Below, piece after piece: positions 1-11,990 of a stretch of 64,000 nt of DNA. Positions within the stretch are counted from its first letter, which is position 1; every line of letters begins with the position of its first letter. The stretch is from Hybos culiciformis (Eukaryota; Arthropoda; Insecta; Diptera; Hybotidae): assembly GCA_964007475.1 (NCBI GenBank), contig OZ023274.1:28797090-28861089 (forward strand), read 5' to 3'. The notes beneath the pieces are model-generated. The model had not been told where the DNA came from and did not search any database. It saw only the letters and a list, made by a program, of their open reading frames with translations. Position numbers and translations under genes: made by a program.

Positions 1-3000
1 TTTAAATAAGCTTTATGTACACAGAATAAATTTTTATGCAGATGTATTAAATAAAACAAAAAACATTTTTGGTTTTTTGTTTTTTTTTTATTTTTTTTTT
101 GGAGGCAATAATAGTTTGTCAGTATATAGTTAGGAGAATGTTTGTACGAAAAGGTATGAGGTATACAACATAAAAATAATGAAAATTACATGTCTTGCAT
201 TTTCTTTGAATACACAAGTAAAAAAAAAAAAGAAAAAAATTTTTTTTTTTTGTAAATCGAATAAAGAAAATGCATGTACATTTTTTTGTCATATTCGAGA
301 AGAAAACCCTCTTGAAACTATTATTGATGAGGAAAAATAATAATAAAAAAAAAAAAAAAATTTAAAATTGGAAGAGTACTACTTACAAAATTATATTTCA
401 ATGTAATTTTTGTCAAATCAACAAATTCTTTTTTTAAATCATTTTGAAGAAAAATTACATGTACGAAAAATATTTTTTTTTCTCTATGGTTATGTTACGA
501 TCAAAATAATAATAAAAAATTGAAAATGCATTACCAATCAAAAAGGGTTAATAATACTCAATATTATTCTACCTCATACTTTATAGCAAATTACAGTGGA
601 CTGAAATTCAGTTTCAGTGAACAATATGCAATTTATGGATATTGCATTAACTTAACAAGCTATATGGCAAGACTATTAGTAGTGGAAATTCTGCAAAAGA
701 ATGTTTCAAAGAAAAATAATGGTGAATCAGAAAAAAATTAGTTATCAATCTCGTATATTTAATTTTTAGACCCATCCCATATGTTAGATTAAAGTGATTT
801 TATATAAAGACGACCTCGATCCAGAGACTGACAAGTTTATTAATGAATTGAAGAAAAGTTTTAAAAAATTACATTTTTTTTTGATAAATATAAAGTTCAA
901 GTACTTTGTTGATTTTACTTTCTAATTTTCAGTTTGGGTCGATCTTAAAATTCTCACCATACGCTTGCCTGTTATATAGGAATTAAGATTTAAGCTACAG
1001 GTATAAGCTTGACTAACCCTATAAAGGACGTAACTTTAAAATCAAAATATCAATACATTGTTGTTGAATGAATTTATAACCATGTTTTGATTTAGTTTTT
1101 ATTTTTTCTATTTTGTTCCAGTGCTGTCATATAATTTGAGCATATTACTGAAAGAAAAAAAAAAAAGTAAATTTTCTGAAAGAAAATATAAATTCGCAAT
1201 GTAAGTCAAGTATTATGGTACTCATTTGATTGACAATTGCGGTTGATGCATTATTTTGTTTGAAAAGCTTTCAAGTAAAAAAAAAATTGTTTTTTTCTTG
1301 TCTTTAAAAAAAATAAAAATTATGCAGGTAAAATAAGTATTTTTATATTCCATAGAAGACACATTAAAAGAAGTAGTACTTATTGTGTACATTTATATTT
1401 TTTTGTTTTGCATAAAAATTTTAAATTGTATTTTACATAGGATTGACATAAAAAATTTACTTAATGCGGAAATCAGTTTTCTTTAAAAAAAAAAAACAAA
1501 TTTTTGATTGAAATTTGTTTTTATTATTATTGATAGTTACTGTCTGTTACTGTCACTATTTAGTTGTTAGTTTGTGTGAGTCGAGCATAAATAGCAAAAA
1601 ATATACACATTACAAATAAAATGAAATCATTTGACTCTAGCAGAGACAGTGAGAAATATGAGCGTGGGGCATATAAGAGAATCAGTGACGCACGTGAATA
1701 AGTCACATCTATGCGTATTAGAATTGTTTGTTAAATAATGGTACAGATCTATACCAAAATTATATATTGTTAAATGAACCATAACTTTTATCCACTTCAT
1801 GCACTTGATTGAAATACATAATGAGCTGTATCTCATAATCTCTATAAAAGATATTAGAAGTTTGATGAATTACAATATTATACAAAAATTTGTTTTAATT
1901 TTATTTAGTTTATTTGTAATGAAACTAAAAATTTTAGTTTTTCATCAAAATTTAATAAAAATGGATTATAAATTTTCATACAAATACCAGTCCGACCGAA
2001 GCCATATAATTAATAAAATATTAAGTCAATTTTAATCTATTGAATGTCAAAATATATAATACGCAATCTTGGTCCAGCTAAGGATGAGATTCTATAAATA
2101 CGAGTCCGATAAAAAATCTCAGTATCTAAGGGTCAATATTTTTTTTAAGTTTTAATGGATTTCGATAAAAACTAGCATAATGTCGATTGGAGGAACCAAA
2201 AATAATTCTATATTATTTAAGTTGCTGGTGTATTTCTCTTTGAAATATTTTAATCTCAATATTTTCAGCGACCATAAATATACAAATAAATAAACTAAAA
2301 AAATTAGTGCATGATTCTGAATTTTGTGTGTTTAAAAAACAGAAAATGTTATTTGTATCACCTCAGATTGTTATATTTTGTTAATGAAAAACAATAAAAA
2401 GATCAAGTTATGATATCTTATTCCCTTTGCATTTTTGATTTAAGTAGTTTTTATTTTTATTTTTAACAATTTCACGAAACATTAAAATTAGTTCTAAAAA
2501 TAAAATTTATTTTATAACAATCATTATTATATTTCGAAAGATTTAAAAAATACATTGTTTTTATAAATTTATTTTGACTTATAATTGTGGTTAGGTTTAC
2601 TTGAAAATTAATTCCGATAATAAAGATTAATCAAAAAATGATTGAAGTTGTGAATAATCTGAATATCTCAAATTAATATTTAGATCACCATCTAAATAAA
2701 GTGTGTTTCAAGATTTCCAACAAAAAATTGGTTTCTTGATACAAACAGATCACTGACAATACAGTAGTTTTATTGAACTTCCTCACTTTTTACAGATCCA
2801 GTCAACATTACAAGTTTTCCTAAATAAAGCAATGGGAGAAATATTTAATTGTGATGGATTTTCTATTTCGAACATGTTGTAGAATCTATTAATTTTTTGT
2901 ATTTTAGAATGAACATCCTCTATGAAACCATGTACGGTTGGTGAGTCGATCAGTTAATATCTAAAAAATGATGGAGATTTTCATCCGGAAATGATGCAAA

Positions 3001-6000
3001 TAAAAATGCAAATTAAAATCAATGGATTATAATTTGTTACAATTTATTAAATTTTTTAAAGGAGAAATATTAATTAATTGAAAAATGAATTATAATTAAA
3101 TTTGTACACTGAAAAAAAAAAAAAAACAGCTGATTTTGTGAAAAGATTATAACTATATGAGTAAAACTGTGTTATTTCCTGGAGTATGTGCTGAAGATCT
3201 TAGCTTTATTATTAAAAACTATTTTAGCTAAAATTACTACACCAAAATTATAATTTTTGTTGATTTATTAAAAGTTTCTTGAGGCGCCAATAATAATAAT
3301 AAAGTATATTGGTGATATTAATTTTTATTATTCTTTTTTTTTCAAAAGTAGCTTGAAATTGATCATATATGAGTATTATATAACTCGGAAATAATAATAA
3401 TGTTTTTCGTTTATATTTTATATGCTATTTTATTATTTTAGTATAAAAATATAAAACAAAATCATAAGTATGTATGTATATGAAATTATTATATATAAGT
3501 GTGTGTGTGTGTAATACTGAAGATATGAAAGAATATCTTTATGAATTCTCTTTTGGATACTGTGTTGAAATTTTATAACAAGAAGTAGAAAAAAAAAATA
3601 TAAAGGAATAAAAAGTTTTTTTTTTTCTTTTTGCAGTTCTACTGATAGCTGTTAACTTTAATGATACTCTTGGGGTTTCAGTCTTCAAAAATAATAATAA
3701 TAAAAAAAAAAAGAAGAAAATAGAAAAGAAAAGAAATTTACAACATTGTACATACTAATAAATATACATTTTTCATTTTTTTTTTTTTTTCAAATTTTTT
3801 TTTTTTTTTCAATCTGACTTTTTTTTACCGCCCTTTTCTTCTATTCCAAGTTCCTCAATATTATGATTCTTTTTTTTTATAAATTTTCTGTTTTATTTTA
3901 TTTTTTTTTCATTTTGGAAAATCAAGCAAAAATAACAAATAGAAATATAAATATTTGAAATTACAAATTCCATCGAATAATTTAATTTTTTGAAGATTAA
4001 GTTAAATCAGGCGGAGAATACTCGGATACTGGATCGTTATGATAAATGTTATTTTTGGTGTGTAGATATTGGTGTGTAGATATTTTGGATTATGATCCCA
4101 TAATAAGTGCAAAATAACATTTTGAAGCCTCAATTTGTAATTATTCAATGCAACTGATCGGCGCAGCATCAAATAATTTACTGTGGCAACAGAGTGCGTT
4201 TATTCTTTCTTAAAATTTATTATTATTTATTCTTTCTTAAACCTAGATTTCTTAGTTTTCTTATAGCACGTAAGTTCTGGGTATCATCGTTTAAAGCTTA
4301 TCAATTTGATAAAACAAAAATTTACTTAATGACTGAAAGTTTGAGAGTATAAGAAAATGTTAATCTCGGCTGAAAGACAAATTGCTTATTGGATTGTCAT
4401 TAATTCAAATTTATTTCAATCTAAAGCTTTATGACCTTATGATCTTATAATTAAGCTTTTAAAGTTTTTAGTATTTTAGATTTTGTTAAAATCACTTGCA
4501 TCATTAGCTTTTAATTGATTTTTTTTTTCCTGTATCTTCCACATAGATGTAGGTGATAGTTATATTAAATCACATAAAAATTTCATAAAACATAAACTTT
4601 TTAAAAATCTTCTTTAAAAATTTTTTTTAAATAAAAGTTTACGTCATCATTATTTAATATTAATGAAAATGAAACTAACTTGGAAGAAAAAAAATAAATA
4701 AAATCGTGGCCTCAGAATGTTCCTCATCATTTTAAGGACATGTTTTTAGTTTTTTTTTTTTTAATTTTTTCTTTTTATTTCTCTTTGTTACTTTTCTCTC
4801 GATTATGATGATAATGTAACTGAATATGACAACGTTGCATATCCTATGAGAATTTTACGTACAATTTATTTATTTTATTTTTTTTTTTTTTAATTTTTCA
4901 TTCTTGATGGTTCGTTTAGTATTAAAATTTTTTAACTAGGTGTAGTTTTTTTTTTTTTGTTTAACTATACGTTGGGAATCTTTTTTGGTATTCAGTTGTC
5001 ATCTTTGCTGTTACAGTATAGAAAAACATAAAAAAAAAGCAAGAAGAAAGGAATCTCTATCAAAAAAACAGGAACACAATAACGTTATGACTCATGAACG
5101 TTAGTACGTGATGCAAATATTATTATTATTATTTTTTATTAAAAATCTAACTATTAACTATTAAAATTGTTATGTTTTCTTCTGGATAAAGATAAGGGGA
5201 GCAAAAAAATAATTCGTAATCGAAAGCTGTAGAAAGATTTCAGTATAATATAGTTGGTTGTAGTTGTTTAATTTTTCTACTTTTTTTTTTAGATAATTAT
5301 TTATTAACCATCATATTCCTTAGATAAACAATTTTCTTTAACGTTTTTATAAAGCTTTTAACTATATTACACTTTAAGCCATGCTTGTCTAAAGTGCGGC
5401 TCAAAAATCTTTAAAATCCGGTCAAAAGCAAATTATGAAAATATTTTAATTTAGACATTTTTACCAATTTCAGTACTTTGGCTGCACATAAACCTGTGAG
5501 TTGCATAAAATATGCTGCATTAATTTTTGATTTAATTCAAGAGTTTGAAAATAGATTTCAAGATTTTCGAAAAAATTATTGTATTTCAACATATTTTCTA
5601 CCCCATTTTCTCTAGAAATAAATAATTTACCTTCAAATCTTCAAATGGAATGTTTCTTTACTGCAGTTTTATAAAGATTACATAGAGTTAATTTTTATTT
5701 CAATTTTTGAAAAAAATAATAAAACTACTTATAATCCCGAATATCCCGCGACATTTTTTTTTTAAATACATATTGTATTTTACATAAAATGCAACAAAAT
5801 ATCTAAGCCGTTCTTATACAAATTGCATTATTAGAACTATTTTTAATGTAATCTCAACCTTAACGTTGAACTTCTAAATATTCGTAAGGCTGTGTAAAAA
5901 TTTTAATGCAATATTAAGTACACTAAGTAAAAAATTTGAAATAAAATAGTTAACAGGGATAGTGTTAGTTTTATATGGTTTTATTATTTTATTACAACAA

Positions 6001-6509
6001 GAATTAGTTTTTTTTTTTCTGAAAACACAGCTTTTTTTTTAGTATTCTGTTGGTTTGTAAATTTTATTTTATTTAATAATTGTTGAGAGTAAAAATAATA
6101 AATTGAAATTGAAATTTTTTTGTAATTTTTTTGACAGAAGGAGGAGTGTTTTAACCCATTTAGATTATATCGCAAAATAAAATTTAGAAAATTTAGTAGG
6201 TTGGACCTTCTTCATACATATATTGAATATTTTAAAAATATTTTATTTTCTTCAGACCTTTAGAAGTTTTGAAACCTGTATATTAGAAGTTAGAGGTGGG
6301 TAATGTTAAGTGATAAGGCTTGTAGCAAAATTTTAAAAAAATCGTTGACAAAACGATTATTATATCATGGTTTGCAATTGCAAAAAAGTACTCTTTTCAA
6401 AAGAGATTCTACGATGAATATTAAAAGCTAAATTGGTGAGTCTACTAGGAAAAAAAATATTTTGTTTTTCGTCGCCACGGAGGCATACTTTTAACTCTAG
6501 TCTACTCCA
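1..6509. other. AT-rich non-coding DNA without a supported gene
   Basis: All frames are short and low in complexity. The segment holds poly-A/T runs, a short GT run near 3501-3512 and a 14-15 bp tandem duplication at 4055-4085. No RNA gene, TIR pair or coding signal was recognised. Confidence 0.6.
4055..4085. repeat. Short tandem duplication (TTGGTGTGTAGATAT unit, two copies)
   Basis: Two adjacent near-identical copies of a 14-15 base unit. No function is suggested. Confidence 0.8.
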
Positions 6510-6752
6510 CTAGGATAACCGATATTGTTCATTACATACACAAACACAATAGAAGTCTAAGATTTTTTCTTTCATGAACTTATAGTAGTGAAAGAATTGA
6601 TTCCGTATTATGGAACCATATTTTAAAATGCTAACAATTAGAGCATTGTATAACTCTTTACGATCAATTTTATAACAGAAAATTAACTCTATTTCTCTCT
6701 GCATAAATTGATATTTATTTTGCTCAAGTAAATCGCGGAATAAAATTTTGTA
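6510..6752 (-). pseudogene. Decayed LINE reverse-transcriptase fragment
   Basis: The minus-strand frame contains ELYNALIVSILKYGSIIRNQ followed by FFHYYKF. This resembles the end of the reverse-transcriptase domain in jockey-like and related non-LTR elements, where the pattern is LYxxLVRSxLEYGSxxWxPxY. The normally conserved Trp is replaced by Arg. The open frame continues upstream of the first Met to about 6752, but I see no catalytic YADD region, endonuclease or intact element around it. It looks like a truncated, dead copy. The match rests on pattern memory over about 30 residues, so a chance similarity in AT-rich sequence is possible. Confidence 0.42.
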
Positions 6753-6755
6753 TAT

Positions 6756-8223
6756 ACCTATTAATTATCAAAAAAAAAAAAAATAACTTGTTTTTTGTTG
6801 ATTTTCTTTATTTATTTATTTTTTATTTTTTGACACAAGTAAAATACCTCAAATTATATTTATTTGTTATTTTGCTTATTTTGATTTCAAATCCCTTGAA
6901 AAGAAAATTGTACAATTTATACAACAACCCTTTATTGTGTTTTTATATATATACAATATTTTTTTTTTTGTTATTTTAGTATAGTTCATTACGTGAAAAT
7001 GAATGACATTTTCTTTAACGATACTACGTATATATAGATAGCATTGAAAAATGAAGGCAAAAGATAAAGCAAATTTAGTTTTTACAATAATAACAAAAAA
7101 AAAAAATTGTTGTGTATAATTATATATACTACATATATATATATATGTTTTTAAAAGAAACAGGTATTTTTTTTTTATATTTTAGTTTCGTTTTTATTTA
7201 TTATTATTATTTTTTTGTATTTGTCTGTCCATTCTTTGAGGAAAGAAAATAAACAAAACCCATCAAAAAGAAAAATAGAGCTGTTATCCTTGACTTCTTA
7301 CAATTGATTTGATTTTTCTGTTTTCTTTGAATTGACTTTTATGTTGTTTTTTTTTTTTTTTTTGTTTTTATTTTTATAACTAGATACTTGGTTGAATTTA
7401 ATTGTTGAAATACACAGTTAGTAGTCAATCAAAATGTTGAAAATGTATAAATTTTTTTTAAAAGGTTTTTTAAATAATACCAACAGTAGTGTGGAAAATT
7501 ATGTATATACATACATTTATATAGAAATAGGAAAATCAAAAAAAAGAAAAGATATGTTCACTTTTATTTCACGGGTATAAATAACTTTTATATATAGCAG
7601 TAAACGAAAAAACAAAAATTATGTTGCCATTGACAGGAAAATATTCTTTAAGAATTCAAAAATTTGACAAAAATTTAATCTAAAAAATATGTTATTTAGA
7701 ACAAGTTTAAGAAAATGAAAAGGATATTTCACTATGTTTCAAAGAAACTTCTTAGATAGTGTTCAGCAGGATCAGAACCAAAGAATCTTAAATACAATGC
7801 GATGTATCTAAAAGATAATTTTTACTGTATTTTACAGATTTATCTAAGCAATATTTTCAACACTTCTAAAATATTGTTAAAAAAAAAAATATAATTTTCC
7901 TTTTTGCAACATAACAACAAATATATGAAATTTCAAAATAGTTTTCTCGTTAAGAACTTTTTTTAGAATTTTCCTTTTCGAATAATATACAGAAAAATAA
8001 AATTTTAAGTTATTCTACACACATTATTGAAAATAAACACACAATTTATTAGAAACTTAGATACTTATTTTTGAAATTAAATAGACAATTGAACAAAATT
8101 TTATTTTAGATATTATTATCTTTGGAATTTATATATTTACATTGTGAATAATTTTGGTTGCAAGTTTATACAAGGAAAATAGAGATGTTAAGATTTGAAC
8201 ATGTAATAGTAGGGTGTATTAGA
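6756..8223. other. AT-rich non-coding DNA, nothing recognised
   Basis: Homopolymer-rich sequence with a small AT run near 7121-7146. The open frames consist mostly of Phe, Tyr, Ile, Leu and Lys and look like composition artefacts. Confidence 0.6.
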
Positions 8224-8356
8224 ATCTCGCAAAAAAAAAATCTCGAAAAAAAAAACTCGAAAAAAAAAATCTCGAAAAAAAAAATTTCGAAACAAAAAAA
8301 CATCGATAAAATTAATCGCGAAAAATATAAAAAAAATCTCGAAAAATCTCGAAAAC
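8224..8356 (+). repeat. Degenerate minisatellite of TCTCGAAAAAAAA-type units
   Basis: About eight imperfect units of TCTCG followed by 4-11 A residues, with TTTCGAAA, ATCGATAAA and TCGCGAAA variants in the middle. The 85-residue frame across it (poly-Lys/Ser) is a by-product of the repeat. Confidence 0.8.
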
Positions 8357-8509
8357 AGAAATCAAGATTTCACCTTGGAATTTTGTTTTCTTTTACTTAT
8401 TTGAAAATAAAGTAAAATATATTTTCATTTTCAATCAAAATATACATAATAACACAGGTACGTGCAACAAAAAATTATAAATTAATATTATACGCTATGC
8501 CTGTTCCAA

Positions 8510-8770
8510 ATAATTTAAAGCGGTGAGGAAAGGTTTTTCTTCGAATATCGTTAGCTACCTGCGTTTTTATTTTGCATATTTAGGCCTTACTATACGATGT
8601 TCGCCCGCATCCATTCTCAATAATTTACATTTCATTGAAATTTGCTATTTTCGGTTGCTATGACCCGTAATCGTCGGTGCGTCGGTTTTGCGTTCTTGGC
8701 AAATTATGCTGAAGCAATTCCGTTGCGGACCAAAAATGGGACGGGTAAGCGGGATTAACTGCGTGTTGTT
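8510..8770. other. Less AT-rich 260-bp island of unknown nature
   Basis: This stretch has several CpG-containing words (GTTCGCCCGCATCC, GTAATCGTCGGTGCGTCGG, TTGCGGACC) and almost no homopolymers, unlike its flanks. I see no long frame, terminal inverted repeat or RNA-gene boxes. It could be a transposon relic or a conserved regulatory element. Confidence 0.4.
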
Positions 8771-10771
8771 TACTTCAAGAAGAATTCCTAATATTTTTTT
8801 GAGTCAAAGCTAAAAGATAATATCTCGAATTTTTTTTTTTAAATTTTAATTTAAAATAGACATCGTTATTTATTTTTAATACTTTTTGGGATTTTGAACA
8901 ACTAAAGGTTGAGGGTGCGTGCTAAAACAAAATTGTAGAAATTCAAAAATTAGATAATAAAGTAGGTATATGTAAGAGATACAATTGAGTGTTTGGTATT
9001 GAAAAAAACTTTTATGATTTTAACGCCAGCCTTAAAAACATATAACAAAATTTTCCGTTTATTGATCTCTAAAAGTTTCAAGCATCAACTATTTAATATA
9101 TAGAAGCTTAACATTATTCCCATAATTTTATACTTGTTGTTGTCTAGCTGCTTAAGTATTTCACGCGAAAATTATAAACAAAGGCAATAATTTTCCCGAA
9201 ATGAAACAAAACAATTGATCGACAAAGTGCTTGTTTAACACCCATTCGAAACATAAAAGCAAAAAAAAAAATAATAAACATAAAATTTTTTTTTTTTTTT
9301 TTTTTATGTTTTGTTTTATTAAAACAAAACAACATTCTTTACAGGTGTGCCATGATACACCAATACTTTATGCATTATTTTCCAATATAAATTCAACAGT
9401 ATGCAAAATAGTGGAAAATGCGGTGTTTTGAAAATCCTTCAAGAAACATTTAACTTTTTTTTTTGTTGTATTCTTTTAATGGTTTAATGCATAGTTTTTG
9501 GTAAAAAATAATAATAAAAAAAAAAAAAAGAACTAAAAAGGGGATTCATGTTGAATTGAATATTTGTTTCAAAGACTTTTAGTTTAGTTTAGTTTATTTT
9601 TTTTGGTGTAAATACCTACTTATATGTATGTGTATATTTTTTCTGCAGAGATTAAATAAATTTTATTTAATGTTTAAAATTTTCTTCATTTTATAAATAG
9701 AACACGAAAATATAATTTTTAGTGTATTTTTTTTTTTTTATTATTATTTTTAATTTTTAGTTTTTCGTTCAAAGAAAATTTATAAAAATAGTTTGCTTAA
9801 AAAATGTCGCCAATTGCAAAATTTTTAAATGATGAGAATTAAAGGATTTTTTTTTTAAATCACATTAATTTTTTTTGATAATGATTTGTTGATAATTTTA
9901 CCAAAATATACAGGAACAGAAATTTAGAAACATTAATTTTATAGTATTAAAATTTAATATAAATAAGCTTTAATTTTATGGTGTTATCAAAATAAATTTT
10001 AAAGATTCTTCAACTTCAAGCCATAGATATAATTATCAGTCACATCTATCTATGATTATAAAAATATAGAGTGATAGTGTGATGTGCGAAAATATAAGAC
10101 TTTTCTACACTGTTACGTTTTTTTTTGACAGGTAGAAATTAGATTGAAGGCATCACATTTTCATATTGAGAAAACTTATTTCTTCTTTTTCAATTTTTAT
10201 AATGCCACAAAAGTTTACCTTTGATGTTATTTGAAAATGAATTTCAGATTATTTCTTACTTCGAATTTTGTCGTTGTGATAAGAAAAAATTCCAAAATTG
10301 CACTATTTTTTTTAATTTTCAACGAAGTTCTATTTATCGGATCATACTAGTTGTATAAAGAAAAAAAACTCCCTTATTAAACAACAGAAAATTTTAAGAG
10401 TTTTGATCAAAAAATAAAAAAATCATGTCTGTATAATCGATCGTAAATATTCAAAGGTATTAATAAAAAAAAAAACAGACGTTAATTATAAATCAAAAAA
10501 TATAATTCCTTCGATCGGTGTATTCGACTAATACCCTTGTGTACTTTTTATTATGGTTAGACCATTATGAGTTACATTTTATTCACAGATAGCACCACAA
10601 GTATATATTTTTTTTCATTTAAAATTTGAAATATTTTCAATAAATAATAATCGAAATTTTATAAAACTGATGCAAAATTTAACGGCAAAGAACTTTTATA
10701 AAATTTTTTAAATTTTTTTATACAAATTTGAATTTTGACTTTAGACTATTTCGATGACAATATGGTGAACT
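8771..10771. other. AT-rich non-coding DNA, nothing recognised
   Basis: Poly-T/poly-A rich. A 23-base T run near 9283-9305 creates overlapping spurious frames on both strands. No gene or repeat family was recognised. Confidence 0.6.
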
Positions 10772-11494
10772 GACATAACCGCGAATGTCATAACCGCGAA
10801 AAATTTTTGTCATAACCGCGAAACTAGAATTTGTATTAGTTTCGCGGTTATAACAAAAAATTTTGTTATAACCGCGAAACTAATTTTATTTTTGTCATAA
10901 CCGCGAATTCGCGGTTATGACAAAAAAAATGTTAAGTTTTTCGCGGTTATAACAAAAATTTTTGTTATAACCGCGAAATGATAAAATTCGAATTTTTGTG
11001 TTTCGCGGTTATAACAAAAATTTTTGTTATAACCGCGAAACACAAAAATTCGATTTTTGTCATTTCGCGGTTATAACAAAAATTTTTGTTATAAGCGCGA
11101 AACACAAAAATTCGATCTTTTTCATTTCGCGGTTATTTGCGCCAGCCGCAAATCCCACTGACCAACCGCCCGCCCGCCGCTCTGCTGCCCCCCCCTCCCG
11201 TGTGCTTACCACACAACATTTTTTTACCTAGGTCTTATTTCATTTTTCAAAATGATCGAGTTTTTGTGTTTCGCGGTTATAACAAAAATTTTTGTTATAA
11301 CCGCGAAATGATAAAAATTGATTTTTTGTGTTTCGCGATCATAACAAAAATGTTTGTTATAACCGCGAAACACAAAAATTCGATTTTTGTCATTTCGCGG
11401 TTATAACAAAATTTTTTGTTATAACCGCGAAATGATAAACATCGAAATTTTGTGTTTCGCGGTTATAACAAAAATTTTTGTTATAACCGCGAAA
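10772..11494. repeat. 62-bp-period array of 40-bp perfect dyads (TTTCGCGGTTATAAC half-sites)
   Basis: The core unit is TTTCGCGGTTATAACAAAAA followed by its exact reverse complement. Good copies start near 10840, 10939, 11000, 11063, 11269, 11331, 11393 and 11455. From 10939 onward, copies within each block recur every 62 bp. The 22-bp spacers alternate between a TGATAAAATTCG-type and its reverse complement (CGAATTTT...), so the whole array is nearly self-complementary at several scales. The left end has single half-sites (CATAACCGCGAA) and one dyad fused at CGAATTCG (10906-10919). It is broken by a GC-rich insert at 11137-11250. Sub-terminal arrays like this occur at ends of DNA transposons and in satellite-like elements; the family is not recognised. 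The Phe-Arg-Gly-Tyr-Asn frames across it are repeat artefacts. Confidence 0.9.
11137..11250. other. GC-rich segment interrupting the dyad array
   Basis: A dyad copy beginning near 11125 stops after CGCGGTTAT. GC-rich sequence with a C-rich tract (about 11155-11205) follows, and the array resumes near 11251. The period does not continue in register across it. No terminal repeats or target duplication were identified. Confidence 0.65.
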
Positions 11495-11510
11495 CGAAAT
11501 TTTTTCTTAA

Positions 11511-11545
11511 CCTAACGGGAATTAACCTAACGGGAATTAACGTAA
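11511..11545. repeat. Tandem CCTAACGGGAATTAA repeat
   Basis: Two full 15-bp copies and a partial third follow directly after the last dyad of the array. Confidence 0.85.
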
Positions 11546-11696
11546 CATTACTTTATTTCACTTTAAAAGCGAAATAAAGTAACATTATATTAATTCAATT
11601 ATTTAAAAAGACATAAAATAACATTTCAAAACGACTTAAAATAATGTTATGTTATGTCACTTTATGCAAAAAATTCAAAGTGACATAAAGTAACAA
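11546..11696. repeat. Dyads built on GTTACTTTATKTCACTTT words
   Basis: ATTACTTTATTTCACTTT faces AAAGCGAAATAAAGTAAC at about 11549-11586, and GTTATGTCACTTT faces AAAGTGACATAAAGTAAC at about 11651-11695. This gives two related imperfect inverted repeats in a row, a further organised block next to the 62-bp array. Confidence 0.7.
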
Positions 11697-11710
11697 TTCA
11701 AAAAACAGAT

Positions 11711-11810
11711 CTTATATAAACTCGTGCGTGCGTTTTTAAAAAAGTGTTGTTAAACAAAAAGAAGTGATAAAAATAATTCAATTACATAGTGTTCTTCAAA
11801 GTCTGTAGTG
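11711..11810 (+). promoter_or_regulatory. TATA-box promoter-like segment beside the dyad array
   Basis: TTATATAAACTCGTG at about 11711-11725 is a good TATA box. It is followed by a moderately A-rich leader-like stretch that runs into the GC-rich block. No start codon with a plausible protein follows. It could be the promoter of the repeat element itself (an LTR or non-LTR 5' end); this is inference. Confidence 0.3.
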
Positions 11811-11967
11811 CAGCGGGTATACACGGAAACTGTTCGTGTTCGGCGCGTGAGGGGAGCGCGTACGGACGCGGGGCGGCGGGTGGTGGTGCGCGGGGCATTC
11901 GGCGCGGTGCCGCGAGGTGGTTGGCGCGAACGCACACGAGCCACCACGCCCCGCGACACCACGCGTA
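11811..11967. other. GC-rich 150-bp block in AT-rich DNA
   Basis: About 150 bases made of words such as GCGCGTGAGG and GACGCGGGGCGGCGG contrast sharply with flanks that are nearly all A and T. Arg-rich frames run through both strands, as expected for GC-rich random sequence, and none resembles a known domain. It could be part of a mobile element, a foreign insertion or an assembly chimera. Confidence 0.6.
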
Positions 11968-11990
11968 GTTACTTTGTCTTTTTTGCATAA

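Noticed and set aside
10998..11406. Two open frames with FRGYNKNFCYNRE repeats as a protein
   Set aside because: The residues are direct translations of the palindrome array and GC insert; frames shift between copies.
10772..11494. Regularly spaced palindromic repeats as a CRISPR array
   Set aside because: Spacers are not unique: they are two reverse-complementary versions of one sequence. The DNA is eukaryotic and there are no cas genes.
11750..11990. Arg-rich frames on both strands of the GC-rich block
   Set aside because: Overlapping frames on opposite strands, no ATG with context on the plus strand and no domain; typical of GC-rich random sequence lacking stops.
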